Shown here piece after piece: positions 6,632-15,500 of a stretch of DNA of 64,000 nt. Each line of letters starts with the position of its first letter. Position 1 is the first letter of the stretch. A program made the translations under genes and the position numbers. The DNA comes from Gemmatimonadota bacterium (lineage in GTDB: Bacteria > Gemmatimonadota > Gemmatimonadetes > Gemmatimonadales > GWC2-71-9), in contig QHVB01000027.1 in assembly GCA_003222195.1 (NCBI GenBank), forward strand, positions 62,001 to 126,000. The letters run 5' to 3'. Under the pieces are notes generated by a model. That model saw only the letters and a list, made by a program, of their open reading frames with translations. It was not told where the DNA came from and did not search any database.

Positions 6632-7975
6632 CTAGAGGTGCAACGCGTAGGCTTTGATCTTGTTGATGAGCGTCGCGCGCGAAATCCCGAGCTCCAGCGC
6701 GGCGCGCGTGCGGTTGCCTCCATGATGGCGCAGCGTGCGCTCGATGTGTTGCCGCTCCATCTCCGACAACGACTGGGCCTGGTAGCGGCGGTCGGTGGGG
6801 GCGCGCTGCCGCAGGTCGGGCGGCAATTGCTCCCAACCGATCGTCGATTGCCCCCGCGCGAGGATCATGGCGCGCTCCAGCACATTGCGCATCTCCCGCA
6901 CGTTGCCGGGCCACGGGGCCACCAGGAGGCGTTCGAGGACGTCGGTGGTGCACTCGGTCGGGCATCCCGGTAATTGCGTCTTGAGGTCCGTCAGGATTCG
7001 CGTGATCAGATCGAGCCGGTCCTCGCGGGTTCGATCGCGCACCGGCGGCAACGTCAACGGCATAACGTTCAACCGGTAGTAGAGGTCCTCCCGGAACCGC
7101 GACGTTTCCACTTCGCGGACCAGGTCGCGGTTCGTCGCCGTCACCAGACGCACGTCCACTTCCAGCTCGCGCGTCCCACCTAGGCGACGAAACTTCTTCG
7201 TCTCGAGCACGTGCAGCAGCTTGGGCTGCAGCTCGAGCGCCAGCTCGCCGATCTCGTCGAGGAAAATCGTTCCATGGTCGGCGAGCTCGAAGAGACCGGC
7301 TTTGCGCTCCTTCGCGTCCGTGAACGCCCCTTTCTCGTGGCCGAACAGCTCCGAGTCGAGGAAGGTGGCCGACAGACCACCGCAGTTGACTTCCACGAAG
7401 GGACCGCCGGACCGCGGTGACAGGTTGTGAATCACCCGCGCCACCCAGCCCTTCCCCGTGCCGCTCTCGCCCTGCAGCAACACGGTCGATCGCTCGCTCG
7501 CCGCGAGCAGCTCAATTTGCCGTGCCAGTGCCTGCATCGCGGGCGACGCCCCCAGCGATCCGACACCCTCGCCCTCATGGTCGAGGGCGCGCAGCCGCGC
7601 GTTTTGCCGCGACAGCCGCACCTTCTCGGCGACGCGCGCGATCGCCGCCGACAGATGCGTCATGTCCACCGGCTTGGTGAGAAAATTCTCGGCGCCGAGC
7701 TGCATCGCCTTGACGGCCGTCTCGATGTCGCCCTGCCCGGTCAGCAGGACCACCGCGGCGCCTTCGCGGCGCAGGCGCTCCAGCACCACCAGCCCGCTCG
7801 CGTCGGGGAGATGCAGATCGAGGAGCACGACATCGGGACGGACCCGCTGGTAGGTGTCGATCGCCTGCTCGCCCGTGCCGTCGCGCCACACTTCGTAGCC
7901 GATGCGCTCGAAGTAGTCACCGATCGCGCGCAGCACGGCGGCATCGTCGTCGACCAGTAGGAGCGTGTCAGCCAT
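6632..7975 (-). CDS. NtrC-family sigma-54-type response regulator
   Basis: 447 residues in three domains. Receiver (1-120): D9-D11 pocket, phosphoacceptor D53 in LLDLHLP, K in FLTKPVD. AAA+ (about 145-375): Walker A GESGTGKGW, sensor segment GAFTDA, Walker B IFLDEIGE, arginine-rich FREDLYYRL and PWPGNVRE. Fis-type helix-turn-helix at the C-terminus: HHGGNRTRAALELGISRATL. Such proteins activate RNA polymerase with sigma-54. The contact motif is GAFTDA, a variant of the usual GAFTGA. The gene overlaps the DagK-like gene by 8 bp, at the end of the Omp85/tamB operon. No histidine kinase is adjacent. Confidence 0.93.
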   Translation of the reverse strand: MADTLLLVDDDAAVLRAIGDYFERIGYEVWRDGTGEQAIDTYQRVRPDVVLLDLHLPDASGLVVLERLRREGAAVVLLTGQGDIETAVKAMQLGAENFLTKPVDMTHLSAAIARVAEKVRLSRQNARLRALDHEGEGVGSLGASPAMQALARQIELLAASERSTVLLQGESGTGKGWVARVIHNLSPRSGGPFVEVNCGGLSATFLDSELFGHEKGAFTDAKERKAGLFELADHGTIFLDEIGELALELQPKLLHVLETKKFRRLGGTRELEVDVRLVTATNRDLVREVETSRFREDLYYRLNVMPLTLPPVRDRTREDRLDLITRILTDLKTQLPGCPTECTTDVLERLLVAPWPGNVREMRNVLERAMILARGQSTIGWEQLPPDLRQRAPTDRRYQAQSLSEMERQHIERTLRHHGGNRTRAALELGISRATLINKIKAYALHL

Positions 7976-8897
7976 GATGCGCCTTGAATCGGGGTCCGAC
8001 CAAAACCGACAGCGCGCCAGGCAGCAGCCGCGCCTCGAACGGGGTCTCGCCTGTCACATCACCGTCGAGCTGCACGGGTCGCGGCGCGCCCTCCAGCGCC
8101 TCCACACGAACCGTACGCCCACGAGCCCACCAGATGCGCCGGCCCTTCCCGTTTCTCGCGCGCCTCCCCCCCAGGAACAGCTCCATCACCGCGCTCGCGC
8201 TCTGAAACGCGCCATCGGCATCCAGCGCCATGACGTCGAGCCAACCGTCATCGGGAGAGAGGTCGGCACGCAGCCTGAGAAACCCCGGCGGCAGCTGGCC
8301 GCAGTTGAGCACGAGCACCATGGCGGCGCGGACGTCCTGGGACGTGCCGTCCACGGTCACGCGGTGTGCCGCGCTGCGGATCGACGGGAGCGTCAGCGCG
8401 GCGCGGGCGAGATAGGCTCCCAGCTTCCAGCGCCGCTTTTCCTGGAGACCGGTGCCCGCCATCAGCTGCGCATCGAATCCTGTCCCGGCCACGACGGCGA
8501 AGTAATGCGCGCCGTCCGGTCGTTGCACGACGCCGAGATCGATCGCTTGCGCGCGCGCGCGCAACAGGGCGCGTGCGGCGGCCGTCGTCGTCCGTGGCAG
8601 CCGCAGGTTCCCCGCCAGCACATTGCCTGTCCCGCCCGGCACGACCCCCAGCGCAATGCCTGATCCCGCAATGCCGGCCGCCACCTGCATCGCCGTGCCA
8701 TCACCGCCATGGCTCACGAGCACGTCGAACCCCTCGCCGAGCGACTCTTCGGCGATGCGCCGCGCGTCGCCCGGGCCGGTGATCGTGCGGAGGTCGACGT
8801 TCCAGCCGCCGCGCCCGAGGATCTTCAGAATCGCGGTCACGGCGTGCGCGTCGGCGCGGGCCGCGAAGGGATTGGTGATCAGGAGCGCGCGCGTCAT
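7968..8897 (-). CDS. Diacylglycerol/lipid kinase family protein (DagK/YegS-like)
   Basis: The 309-residue protein shows the ATP-binding signature HGGDGTAMQVAAGI (about residues 63-76) and VVPGGTGNVLAGNL of the DAGK catalytic domain, then the C-terminal beta-sandwich with a late DGD motif (LDGDVTGETPF). Members phosphorylate diacylglycerol, phosphatidylglycerol or sphingoid bases. Placement directly after tamB (stop and start adjacent) suggests a role in envelope lipid metabolism, for example recycling diacylglycerol (inference). It ends 8 bp inside the NtrC-type regulator gene. Confidence 0.88.
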   Translation of the reverse strand: MTRALLITNPFAARADAHAVTAILKILGRGGWNVDLRTITGPGDARRIAEESLGEGFDVLVSHGGDGTAMQVAAGIAGSGIALGVVPGGTGNVLAGNLRLPRTTTAAARALLRARAQAIDLGVVQRPDGAHYFAVVAGTGFDAQLMAGTGLQEKRRWKLGAYLARAALTLPSIRSAAHRVTVDGTSQDVRAAMVLVLNCGQLPPGFLRLRADLSPDDGWLDVMALDADGAFQSASAVMELFLGGRRARNGKGRRIWWARGRTVRVEALEGAPRPVQLDGDVTGETPFEARLLPGALSVLVGPRFKAHHG

Positions 8898-11800
8898 CTA
8901 GTAGCGGCGCTCCCAGAAGAGATCGAACCCGACCTGACGTGATAGGGGTGGCTGCGTGGTGCTGGCAAGGCTGTTGCAGCTCCGCACCGGCTCGAAGCTC
9001 GCTTCGCTGCGCCACTCCGGGCTAAAGCGGAATTGGAGACTGGCCCCGAGCAGGTTCGTGAGTCGCGAGCTCGGATTGTTCTGGTTCTGCTGGCAGAAGC
9101 CGGCGTTCAGCACCAGGAATGTCTTGCCGCCGATCGCCCACCCCGCGGCCACCTGCGCCCCAGCGAACGGGTTGTTCGGATCACCGGGACGGATCTCGAA
9201 ATAGTCGAGCGGCACGCCCAGATCTGAAACGAACGTGCGCTCGAGCTCTCCGGCGACGAGCGAGGAGAACGCATTGCGCACGAACGCCCCTTCACCCCCG
9301 CCTAGCTCGAACGTCGGCTTGCCGAACATCAAGTACGAGATGAGCTCGGTCTGCGACAGATCACGCTCCGCCGACTCCAACGTCAGTTTCGGCACCAGCA
9401 GCGTCCCCTGGATGTGCGCGATCACGGTGATGTCGTTGGTGTTCCCCGTTCCTGGTAGCGGGTGCACCACGTGCCGCGCCGAGATGTCGAGCTCCGCGTT
9501 CAGGTCCGGCGTCCCGAAGTACCGCACGGTCCCTTGGGACACGACGAATTCCCGCGTCACCACGCCGATCTGAAGGCGGTAGGTCCCCCGCGGCGCTTGC
9601 AGCGTGCCACTGAGCACGTAGTTGTTGCGGACCTTGTTGACCTGCACCGATCCCGTGAGCTGGATATTCGCTTCGTTGGATCTCAGCCATGCGTCTTCGC
9701 CCATCGTCAGCTGGAGGTTGTTGATCCGCAGGCTGTCGAAGAACACGCTTTCGAACTGTGGCCCGAGTCGCTGGGTGCGGATGAGCGAGGTGTCGATCAG
9801 ATCCTGAACCCATGGCTCGTCGAGGTTCACGACCCGCTTGGTGACCAGATCGGCGAAGTGGAGAACGCCGGAGGTGACGGTACCGCGCCCGGTAAGCGTC
9901 GCGCCAAACACCGGACCCGTGAGCGCCACGCGGCCGCTCGCGGTGAGCGCCAGATATCCCCGCAGATCCAGGGCCTTGAAGTTGGATGTGCTGATGTTCA
10001 GCGCCAGCACCGGCTTGCTGAGGCGTTCGAGGCGCATGAATCCCGTCAATTCGGCGCGTCCCTCTTCGCTGGTCGCGGTAAGGCTGTCGACGCGAATCGT
10101 ATCGCCGCGCAGCGACAGGCCGCCGTTCATGTTTGTGTAGCGCACGTTGAGCGCCGGGATCGTAGCCGCCGCGTTGCCGATCTGGAGTCCGCCGCGCAGC
10201 CGCGGCGCTTCCCACGTGCCGCCGATGCCCAGGTCTGCGCTGAACACACCGGCGACTTGCCGGACCGTCGTGGTCACAGCGGCGAGCACGCCGAGATCCA
10301 CGCTGTCGGCGCGCGCCTGGACAGAGAGCGTATCCGGCAGCTGCCGTTGGGCAACCGGTACGAGAGCGAGGTCGAGCGGCAGATGCGCGGTGACGTTCAG
10401 GATCTGCTGCCCCGACCGCCACAAATGCACCTCGCCGTTCAGCCGGCGGTTGCGGTAGTCGATGATCCCGTCCATGAACGGCGCGCGGAAGGATCCGAAC
10501 GCGGCGTCCGAGAATGCGAAGGACCCGCTATAGAGTGGATTGGCGCGCGTTCCCGTTGCGGACATGGTGGCGGTGACGACGCCCGCCACTCCCAGCGTGT
10601 CGCGCTCCGTGAGCGCGTAAATGCCGGTGAGCGGGAAGCTCTCCAGCGATACGCGCGCGTTGATCGGACCGCGGACTGGCACCTCGCCCGAGAGGGCCAG
10701 GCGACCGGCCCCCGCGCCATTCTTGAGCGCGGCGGAGTCCACACGAAGCATAGAATCGCTAAACGCCAGCGTGGCCGGCCGCTCCAGGAACCACACGCCA
10801 CTCGGCAGGAGCACCGCTAGCGAGTCCACGACCGCATGCTGAGTCGTCCCACTGCCACCGGGCTGTGCGTAACGGCCGCCTGCCAGGAAGGCGCCCAGAT
10901 CGCCGACGCGCGAGCGCGCGAACCAGGTGAGCGAATCGCGCGTGCCGCGCGCGTGCGCGGCCGCGTCACCGAATCCCAGCCGGCCATAGCCCAGCGAGTC
11001 GAGCTTGGCGTCAACCACTAACGTCGGGATCGGTCCCGGCTGATAGGCGAGCGTGCCTTCGCCTTTCGGCAGACGCCACCCGCGCCACTGCAGGTCGGCG
11101 ACACTCGCATTGGCACCGAGGGACATCGAGTCGAGCGCCCCGTCCAGGGTCAGCCGCACCTGCGCCGAGCCTCTGAGCTTCGCGTCGTTCGATGCCGCCA
11201 CGAGACTTGGCCCAGCGAACCAGGTGACAAGCGAATCGAGGACGCTGAGACTGTCGGCCGCAAAATCGAGGACCAACGTGCCGTGGTCCGGTCGCCGCCA
11301 TCCGAGCGAACCACTCCCGCCTGTGAGCAAGCCCGGCTGTTGCAGCTGGAGGGAATCGACGTAGAGCCGACGATCCGCGAAATGCACCCGCGTGGCCCCG
11401 GTATCAATCACCGCGCCGGCGAAGAGCGAAGGCGCGAGCAGGAGCGAGAATGCGCCGGTGGGGCCCGTGACGCTGTCGGCGAGAGCGGTGCCGGTCGCCG
11501 TGAACGCGAGTCGCGAGGGCGGAGCCCCACGCCGCGTCAGCCACCGCTGCAGGTTCACGTCCTGTGCGTGGAGGGTGAACTCGCGAACCCCGTAGCCGGG
11601 GTGAGCGCCGTGCGCGCCGAGCAGCAACCTGCCGTCGCCGCGCACGCCGCCACCACCACCCACCATGTCGAGGTCGGCGTGGGTTTCGAGACCACCGATA
11701 TCGCCGCTCGTTCGGATTGTGCCGGTAAGGCTGCCTCGCAACGGAAAATCCCTGATCCGGCCGGTCAGCCCGTCGAGCGACAGCGAGTCCGCGCGGACGT

Positions 11801-13307
11801 CGCTGGAGATGCCCAGCACGCCCGTCCGGAAGTCGAGTCCCACGACGCCGCGCACCACGCTTGCGGGCCGGTCGCCGTCGTGATGACGCAGCGTGCCGCT
11901 GAACATCACGTTCTTGAGAGTTCCGGTGAGCGTTCCCGACGCGTCGAGCTCGCCCTGCAGATCGAACCCCGGCACCAGTCGGCGTACGGTGCCGATATCA
12001 ATGCGCCCCGCCGTGACGGCGAACGGTTGGAACGCGAGATCTTTGCCCGCCAGACTGATCTCACCCTTGCCCCGGATCTGGCTCTCGGGCCAGCCGGGAA
12101 CCAGCGAGTCCCGGAAGGACCAGTCGGTCTCGATCTTCAGGGCGCGCATCGGCCCATCCACAATGGTCTGCCCCGTCAGCCGGCCATAAAACGGCAGCGA
12201 ATCGATGTAGACGCGCGGCAGGTCGAGGGAGAGGTCGTGCGCGGTGAGATCGCCCTCACGGAGCGCCACGAGACCCGAATCCGCGGCACTGAAGGCCGAG
12301 ACGTGCCCGGTGAGCCGGCCCTGGCCGAATGTCAGGTCGAGGGGCCGCAGCTGAATCTCGAGGACGCGGCCGCCGTGCGACGCGAGCGTCACGCCGCCAT
12401 GCAGCACGGCTTGGTCCGGGAACCGCGGGTCGATGAAGCGGACGTCGGAAAGCGTCGCCGAGTCGGCCTGCAGCGCGAGATTCCAGAGCAGCGTGTCGCG
12501 TGGCCATTGCACGGTCCCGCGCGCGCGGAACTGCGTGCCAGGGAAGCGGACGCGCGACAGATCGACGTCGAGCGTGTGCCCGTCGATCGTCACGCGGCCG
12601 ACGACGTCGGCGATGGACAGCTTCGGGTCGCTGCTCTCGGTGGCGAGCCGGAGGACGTCGATCCGGATGCCCTTCTCGCGCGGCGCCTGGATGCGCATCG
12701 CCGCGAGCCGCGCATTGAGGTGCTCGAACCGGCGCACGCGGTAGCGCCCGTCTTCGCCGGAGAACTCGATCTCTTCGTTGGCGTGCGACACCTGGCCGTG
12801 CTTTTGCAGCCGCAGCGTGAGCGAGCCGTCCTGGATTTGGACGTTGCGCAGCAGGATGAGCGAGCGGGGGCCCGGCGGGCCCAGCGGCTTCACCGTGACG
12901 GTGTCCTTCTCGCCAAGCCGCAGCAGCTCGTCGAAGTTTGTCTTGCCGTTGGCGTGCTGCACGATATTGATGATGGGCCGGTCGAGCCGCACCTCCATGA
13001 ACACCACGCGCCCCGCCGCGAAGTCGATCGGGTTGTACGCGAGCTCTGCCCGCGGCAGCCACGCGACGAGCGTGGAGTCGGGATCGAGCAGCCGCACGTC
13101 GGTGAGGACGACGCCCGTCAGTAGCGATCCCCGGACCTCTCCGACGTCGATGGATCCGGAGACCACGCCTTCGACGGCTGCGCTCGCGACCTGGGCGAGC
13201 AACGTCCGGCCCGCCCGCGTGCCGACCAGCGCATTGAGCGCGCCGAGGAGGCAGGCAAGGAAGCCAACCAGCGACCAGAGCGCGACACCCAGCGAGCGGC
13301 GAATCAC
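8898..13307 (-). CDS. tamB: TamB / AsmA-like translocation and assembly (DUF490) protein
   Basis: 1469 residues, typical for TamB. The N-terminus MIRRSLGVALWSLVGFLACLLGALNALVG is a signal anchor. The central 1000 residues are repetitive beta structure with alternating polar and apolar residues, expected for the hydrophobic groove that spans the periplasm and carries lipids or outer-membrane proteins. The last 350 residues form the conserved DUF490 domain (for example VTRKVVNLDEPWV, LQAPRGTYRLQIGVVTREF, ELISYLMFGKPTF), and the chain ends with aromatic residues (FWERRY). Its GTG start shares one base with the TAG of the Omp85 gene (TAGTG). Pairing with the three-POTRA Omp85 supports a TamA/TamB-type system. 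Confidence 0.93.
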   Translation of the reverse strand: MIRRSLGVALWSLVGFLACLLGALNALVGTRAGRTLLAQVASAAVEGVVSGSIDVGEVRGSLLTGVVLTDVRLLDPDSTLVAWLPRAELAYNPIDFAAGRVVFMEVRLDRPIINIVQHANGKTNFDELLRLGEKDTVTVKPLGPPGPRSLILLRNVQIQDGSLTLRLQKHGQVSHANEEIEFSGEDGRYRVRRFEHLNARLAAMRIQAPREKGIRIDVLRLATESSDPKLSIADVVGRVTIDGHTLDVDLSRVRFPGTQFRARGTVQWPRDTLLWNLALQADSATLSDVRFIDPRFPDQAVLHGGVTLASHGGRVLEIQLRPLDLTFGQGRLTGHVSAFSAADSGLVALREGDLTAHDLSLDLPRVYIDSLPFYGRLTGQTIVDGPMRALKIETDWSFRDSLVPGWPESQIRGKGEISLAGKDLAFQPFAVTAGRIDIGTVRRLVPGFDLQGELDASGTLTGTLKNVMFSGTLRHHDGDRPASVVRGVVGLDFRTGVLGISSDVRADSLSLDGLTGRIRDFPLRGSLTGTIRTSGDIGGLETHADLDMVGGGGGVRGDGRLLLGAHGAHPGYGVREFTLHAQDVNLQRWLTRRGAPPSRLAFTATGTALADSVTGPTGAFSLLLAPSLFAGAVIDTGATRVHFADRRLYVDSLQLQQPGLLTGGSGSLGWRRPDHGTLVLDFAADSLSVLDSLVTWFAGPSLVAASNDAKLRGSAQVRLTLDGALDSMSLGANASVADLQWRGWRLPKGEGTLAYQPGPIPTLVVDAKLDSLGYGRLGFGDAAAHARGTRDSLTWFARSRVGDLGAFLAGGRYAQPGGSGTTQHAVVDSLAVLLPSGVWFLERPATLAFSDSMLRVDSAALKNGAGAGRLALSGEVPVRGPINARVSLESFPLTGIYALTERDTLGVAGVVTATMSATGTRANPLYSGSFAFSDAAFGSFRAPFMDGIIDYRNRRLNGEVHLWRSGQQILNVTAHLPLDLALVPVAQRQLPDTLSVQARADSVDLGVLAAVTTTVRQVAGVFSADLGIGGTWEAPRLRGGLQIGNAAATIPALNVRYTNMNGGLSLRGDTIRVDSLTATSEEGRAELTGFMRLERLSKPVLALNISTSNFKALDLRGYLALTASGRVALTGPVFGATLTGRGTVTSGVLHFADLVTKRVVNLDEPWVQDLIDTSLIRTQRLGPQFESVFFDSLRINNLQLTMGEDAWLRSNEANIQLTGSVQVNKVRNNYVLSGTLQAPRGTYRLQIGVVTREFVVSQGTVRYFGTPDLNAELDISARHVVHPLPGTGNTNDITVIAHIQGTLLVPKLTLESAERDLSQTELISYLMFGKPTFELGGGEGAFVRNAFSSLVAGELERTFVSDLGVPLDYFEIRPGDPNNPFAGAQVAAGWAIGGKTFLVLNAGFCQQNQNNPSSRLTNLLGASLQFRFSPEWRSEASFEPVRSCNSLASTTQPPLSRQVGFDLFWERRY

Positions 13308-15475
13308 TAGAACGCCTGTCCCACGGCGAACTGGAGGACAATTTTTTGCCAGAATGTCTTGCCGGCCCGCAGGGGTGGATATGAAGCGCGGATCTGCGTG
13401 ATCGTGCTGGCCGTATCGCTGGTCTGATATAGGAGCGGACCACGCTGGGTAGCATACCCGTTGTACGCGGCGTCAATGCGGACCGGACCAAGAGGGGTTG
13501 TGAACCGCACGCCGGCTCCCGGGGTCACTTTCACGTCGCGGATGGTGATGACTTCCTCTCCGCGCTCCCAGACCTGGCCGACGTCCACAAACAATCCGAG
13601 CCGCATCCGTGAGGGCAGAATGGGCGAAGGAAGCCGCAGCTCGGCGTTCGCAACGATCGCCGTGTTGCCCCCGGTCGGCCGCGTTTGGACGCCCTCGAGG
13701 TTGGCCACGCGAAATACCTTTTCGCCTCCCGCCCGACGCGTCGCGGCGGTGTCGACGACCGGTGCCGAAGACGTATCTTTGGGATCCGCGGTCAGGACGT
13801 AGACCTGCGGTCCGAGTTCGTTCCGTCCATACCCGCGCACGGAGTTTGGGCCGCCTGCATAGAAGCGCTGATCCGGTGGCACGTATGCCACCTTCTGGGC
13901 GCCGATCTTGATCTTGCGAGGCAGAATCGTCCCGCCCCTGACGCGCCATGCGAACACGCTGCGACGCCCGATCGGATAGTACTTCGCGACTTCGAACTCG
14001 CCGCGATTGAATTCGTACGCGCTGTCGGACCCGATGAGCCGCGAGGCATGCAACAGATTGATCGTGGAGGTGCTCCCCTCGGTCGGGTCCAAGACGTTGT
14101 TGACCCGGTCCCGGAGGATGGTCACCGATGCTGCGCCGAAACCGTGCTTCTTGCGCAGGAACTCCTGGCTCGTCGGGTCACATACACGAAACACGCTGCA
14201 GTAAACACCCGCGTTCGCCAGCGTCCGGCCGAACGAGTAGCTGTAGCCCAGCGTCACCGGCAGCCGGCCCCGCGCGTTGAACGTCAGGTCGGCGTTCGCC
14301 CCGACCGCCTCGCGAGTATACACGGTGAACTCGGAATGCCGCTCCGCCAGCAATCCCAGTGTTCCCACGTTCCTGCGCGACAGAAAGGCCGGCTGCTTGA
14401 GCGTCACGCCGACGCTGTAATTGAGCGTGTCGAACGTCCACGCTCCGGCGAAGGGATTGCAGAACTGGTTCAGGCCGGTCGACACTTTCGGCGTTCCTCC
14501 GAGCTTCGAGACGCGCGCCGAAAGGTCGAGCGTGCGTGCGCCGCCAAGAAAGTCGTGTGCGGCCCAGCCGCCCTGAACCCGAAAGCACTCCACGCTGCCG
14601 TAGCCACCCCCAAACCGCAGCTGGTGACGGGGTCCCTCCGCAACCTGCACCAGCACGCGCACCGTGGAATCGGGCGGCCCTTGGGGCGCGATGGAATCCA
14701 GCAGGATCACGTTGACCGAATTGAACACACCCATCCCGTACAGATCCCGCTGCGTCTGATACAACGCATCCTGATTGAAGGCGTTACCTGGCCGCACCGA
14801 CGTCACGCGCCGCACGGTCCCTGTATCAACGTCGTGCAATCCACGAATCTCGACTTCCCGCACGCGCATCCGCGGGCCGGGCTGCACATCCAGCTCGACT
14901 TCGGCCTTCAGAATGCCCGCTTCCGAATCGAAGTTTCGCAGCACCTCGGCATAGGGATAGCCGCCGTTGCGCAGCCGCGCGACGATGGTATCGGCCGAAG
15001 CCTGCATGAGGAAACGATTGAAGGGATCGCCGACCTGCAGCGGAAGCTCGCGCTTCAGTCTTGCGACGTCGAAGATGCCGTCCACGCCACGCACGTCGAG
15101 CCGCGCGACGCGCACCGGATCGCCCTCATGGATCCGAAATGTCGCATACACGTCCCGGGCCGTACGCCGGACCGAGGTGTCCACGACGGCGTTCATGTAC
15201 CCGCTCTGGCGATAGAGCAGAATCAACCGGACAACATCACGGCGGAACTCGACCTCGTTGAAGTAGCGCTTCTCCCCCAACCCCAACCAGCGGACGATCC
15301 AATACCGCGCCCAGGCGCTCGATTTGGTCGTCGCGATCGCGCTCTCGAGCGTGTAGTCGTCCAGCGCCTTGTTACCGACGAACGACAGGCCCCGGACTAC
15401 CCGCTCCTGTTCTTGGGCGGGAAGGACGGGTGACGCCGCGAGGACGGCGAGCAGCAGGCACGATATGACACGCAA
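13307..15475 (-). CDS. Omp85 family outer-membrane protein (TamA/BamA-like, three POTRA domains)
   Basis: From TTG at 15475 the protein has 722 residues. Residues 1-20 are a signal peptide (RVISCLLLAVLAA, ending LPAQ). Three POTRA domains follow: VRGLSFVGNKALDD, VARLDVRGVDGIFD and VREVEIRGLHDVDT. The second half is a 16-strand barrel with the loop-6 motif FYAGGPNSVRGYGRNELGP, and the chain ends in Phe. Three POTRAs and the adjacent tamB favour TamA over BamA, which has five. Its partner tamB starts in its stop codon. Upstream starts in the open frame would disrupt the signal peptide, so the TTG is preferred. The divergent gene is the substrate-binding protein. Confidence 0.88.
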   Translation of the reverse strand: MRVISCLLLAVLAASPVLPAQEQERVVRGLSFVGNKALDDYTLESAIATTKSSAWARYWIVRWLGLGEKRYFNEVEFRRDVVRLILLYRQSGYMNAVVDTSVRRTARDVYATFRIHEGDPVRVARLDVRGVDGIFDVARLKRELPLQVGDPFNRFLMQASADTIVARLRNGGYPYAEVLRNFDSEAGILKAEVELDVQPGPRMRVREVEIRGLHDVDTGTVRRVTSVRPGNAFNQDALYQTQRDLYGMGVFNSVNVILLDSIAPQGPPDSTVRVLVQVAEGPRHQLRFGGGYGSVECFRVQGGWAAHDFLGGARTLDLSARVSKLGGTPKVSTGLNQFCNPFAGAWTFDTLNYSVGVTLKQPAFLSRRNVGTLGLLAERHSEFTVYTREAVGANADLTFNARGRLPVTLGYSYSFGRTLANAGVYCSVFRVCDPTSQEFLRKKHGFGAASVTILRDRVNNVLDPTEGSTSTINLLHASRLIGSDSAYEFNRGEFEVAKYYPIGRRSVFAWRVRGGTILPRKIKIGAQKVAYVPPDQRFYAGGPNSVRGYGRNELGPQVYVLTADPKDTSSAPVVDTAATRRAGGEKVFRVANLEGVQTRPTGGNTAIVANAELRLPSPILPSRMRLGLFVDVGQVWERGEEVITIRDVKVTPGAGVRFTTPLGPVRIDAAYNGYATQRGPLLYQTSDTASTITQIRASYPPLRAGKTFWQKIVLQFAVGQAF

Positions 15476-15500
15476 TTGACGGTGTTTGGCCGTTTCGGCT

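Noticed and set aside
11283-13124. 613-residue plus-strand open frame opposite tamB
   Set aside because: Sequence composition is Arg/Glu/Ala-rich without motifs, typical of the antisense frame of a GC-rich gene. TamB on the minus strand explains the region fully.
13685-15433. 582-residue plus-strand open frame opposite the Omp85 gene
   Set aside because: Same kind of antisense shadow; the Omp85 signal peptide, POTRA domains and barrel are on the minus strand.
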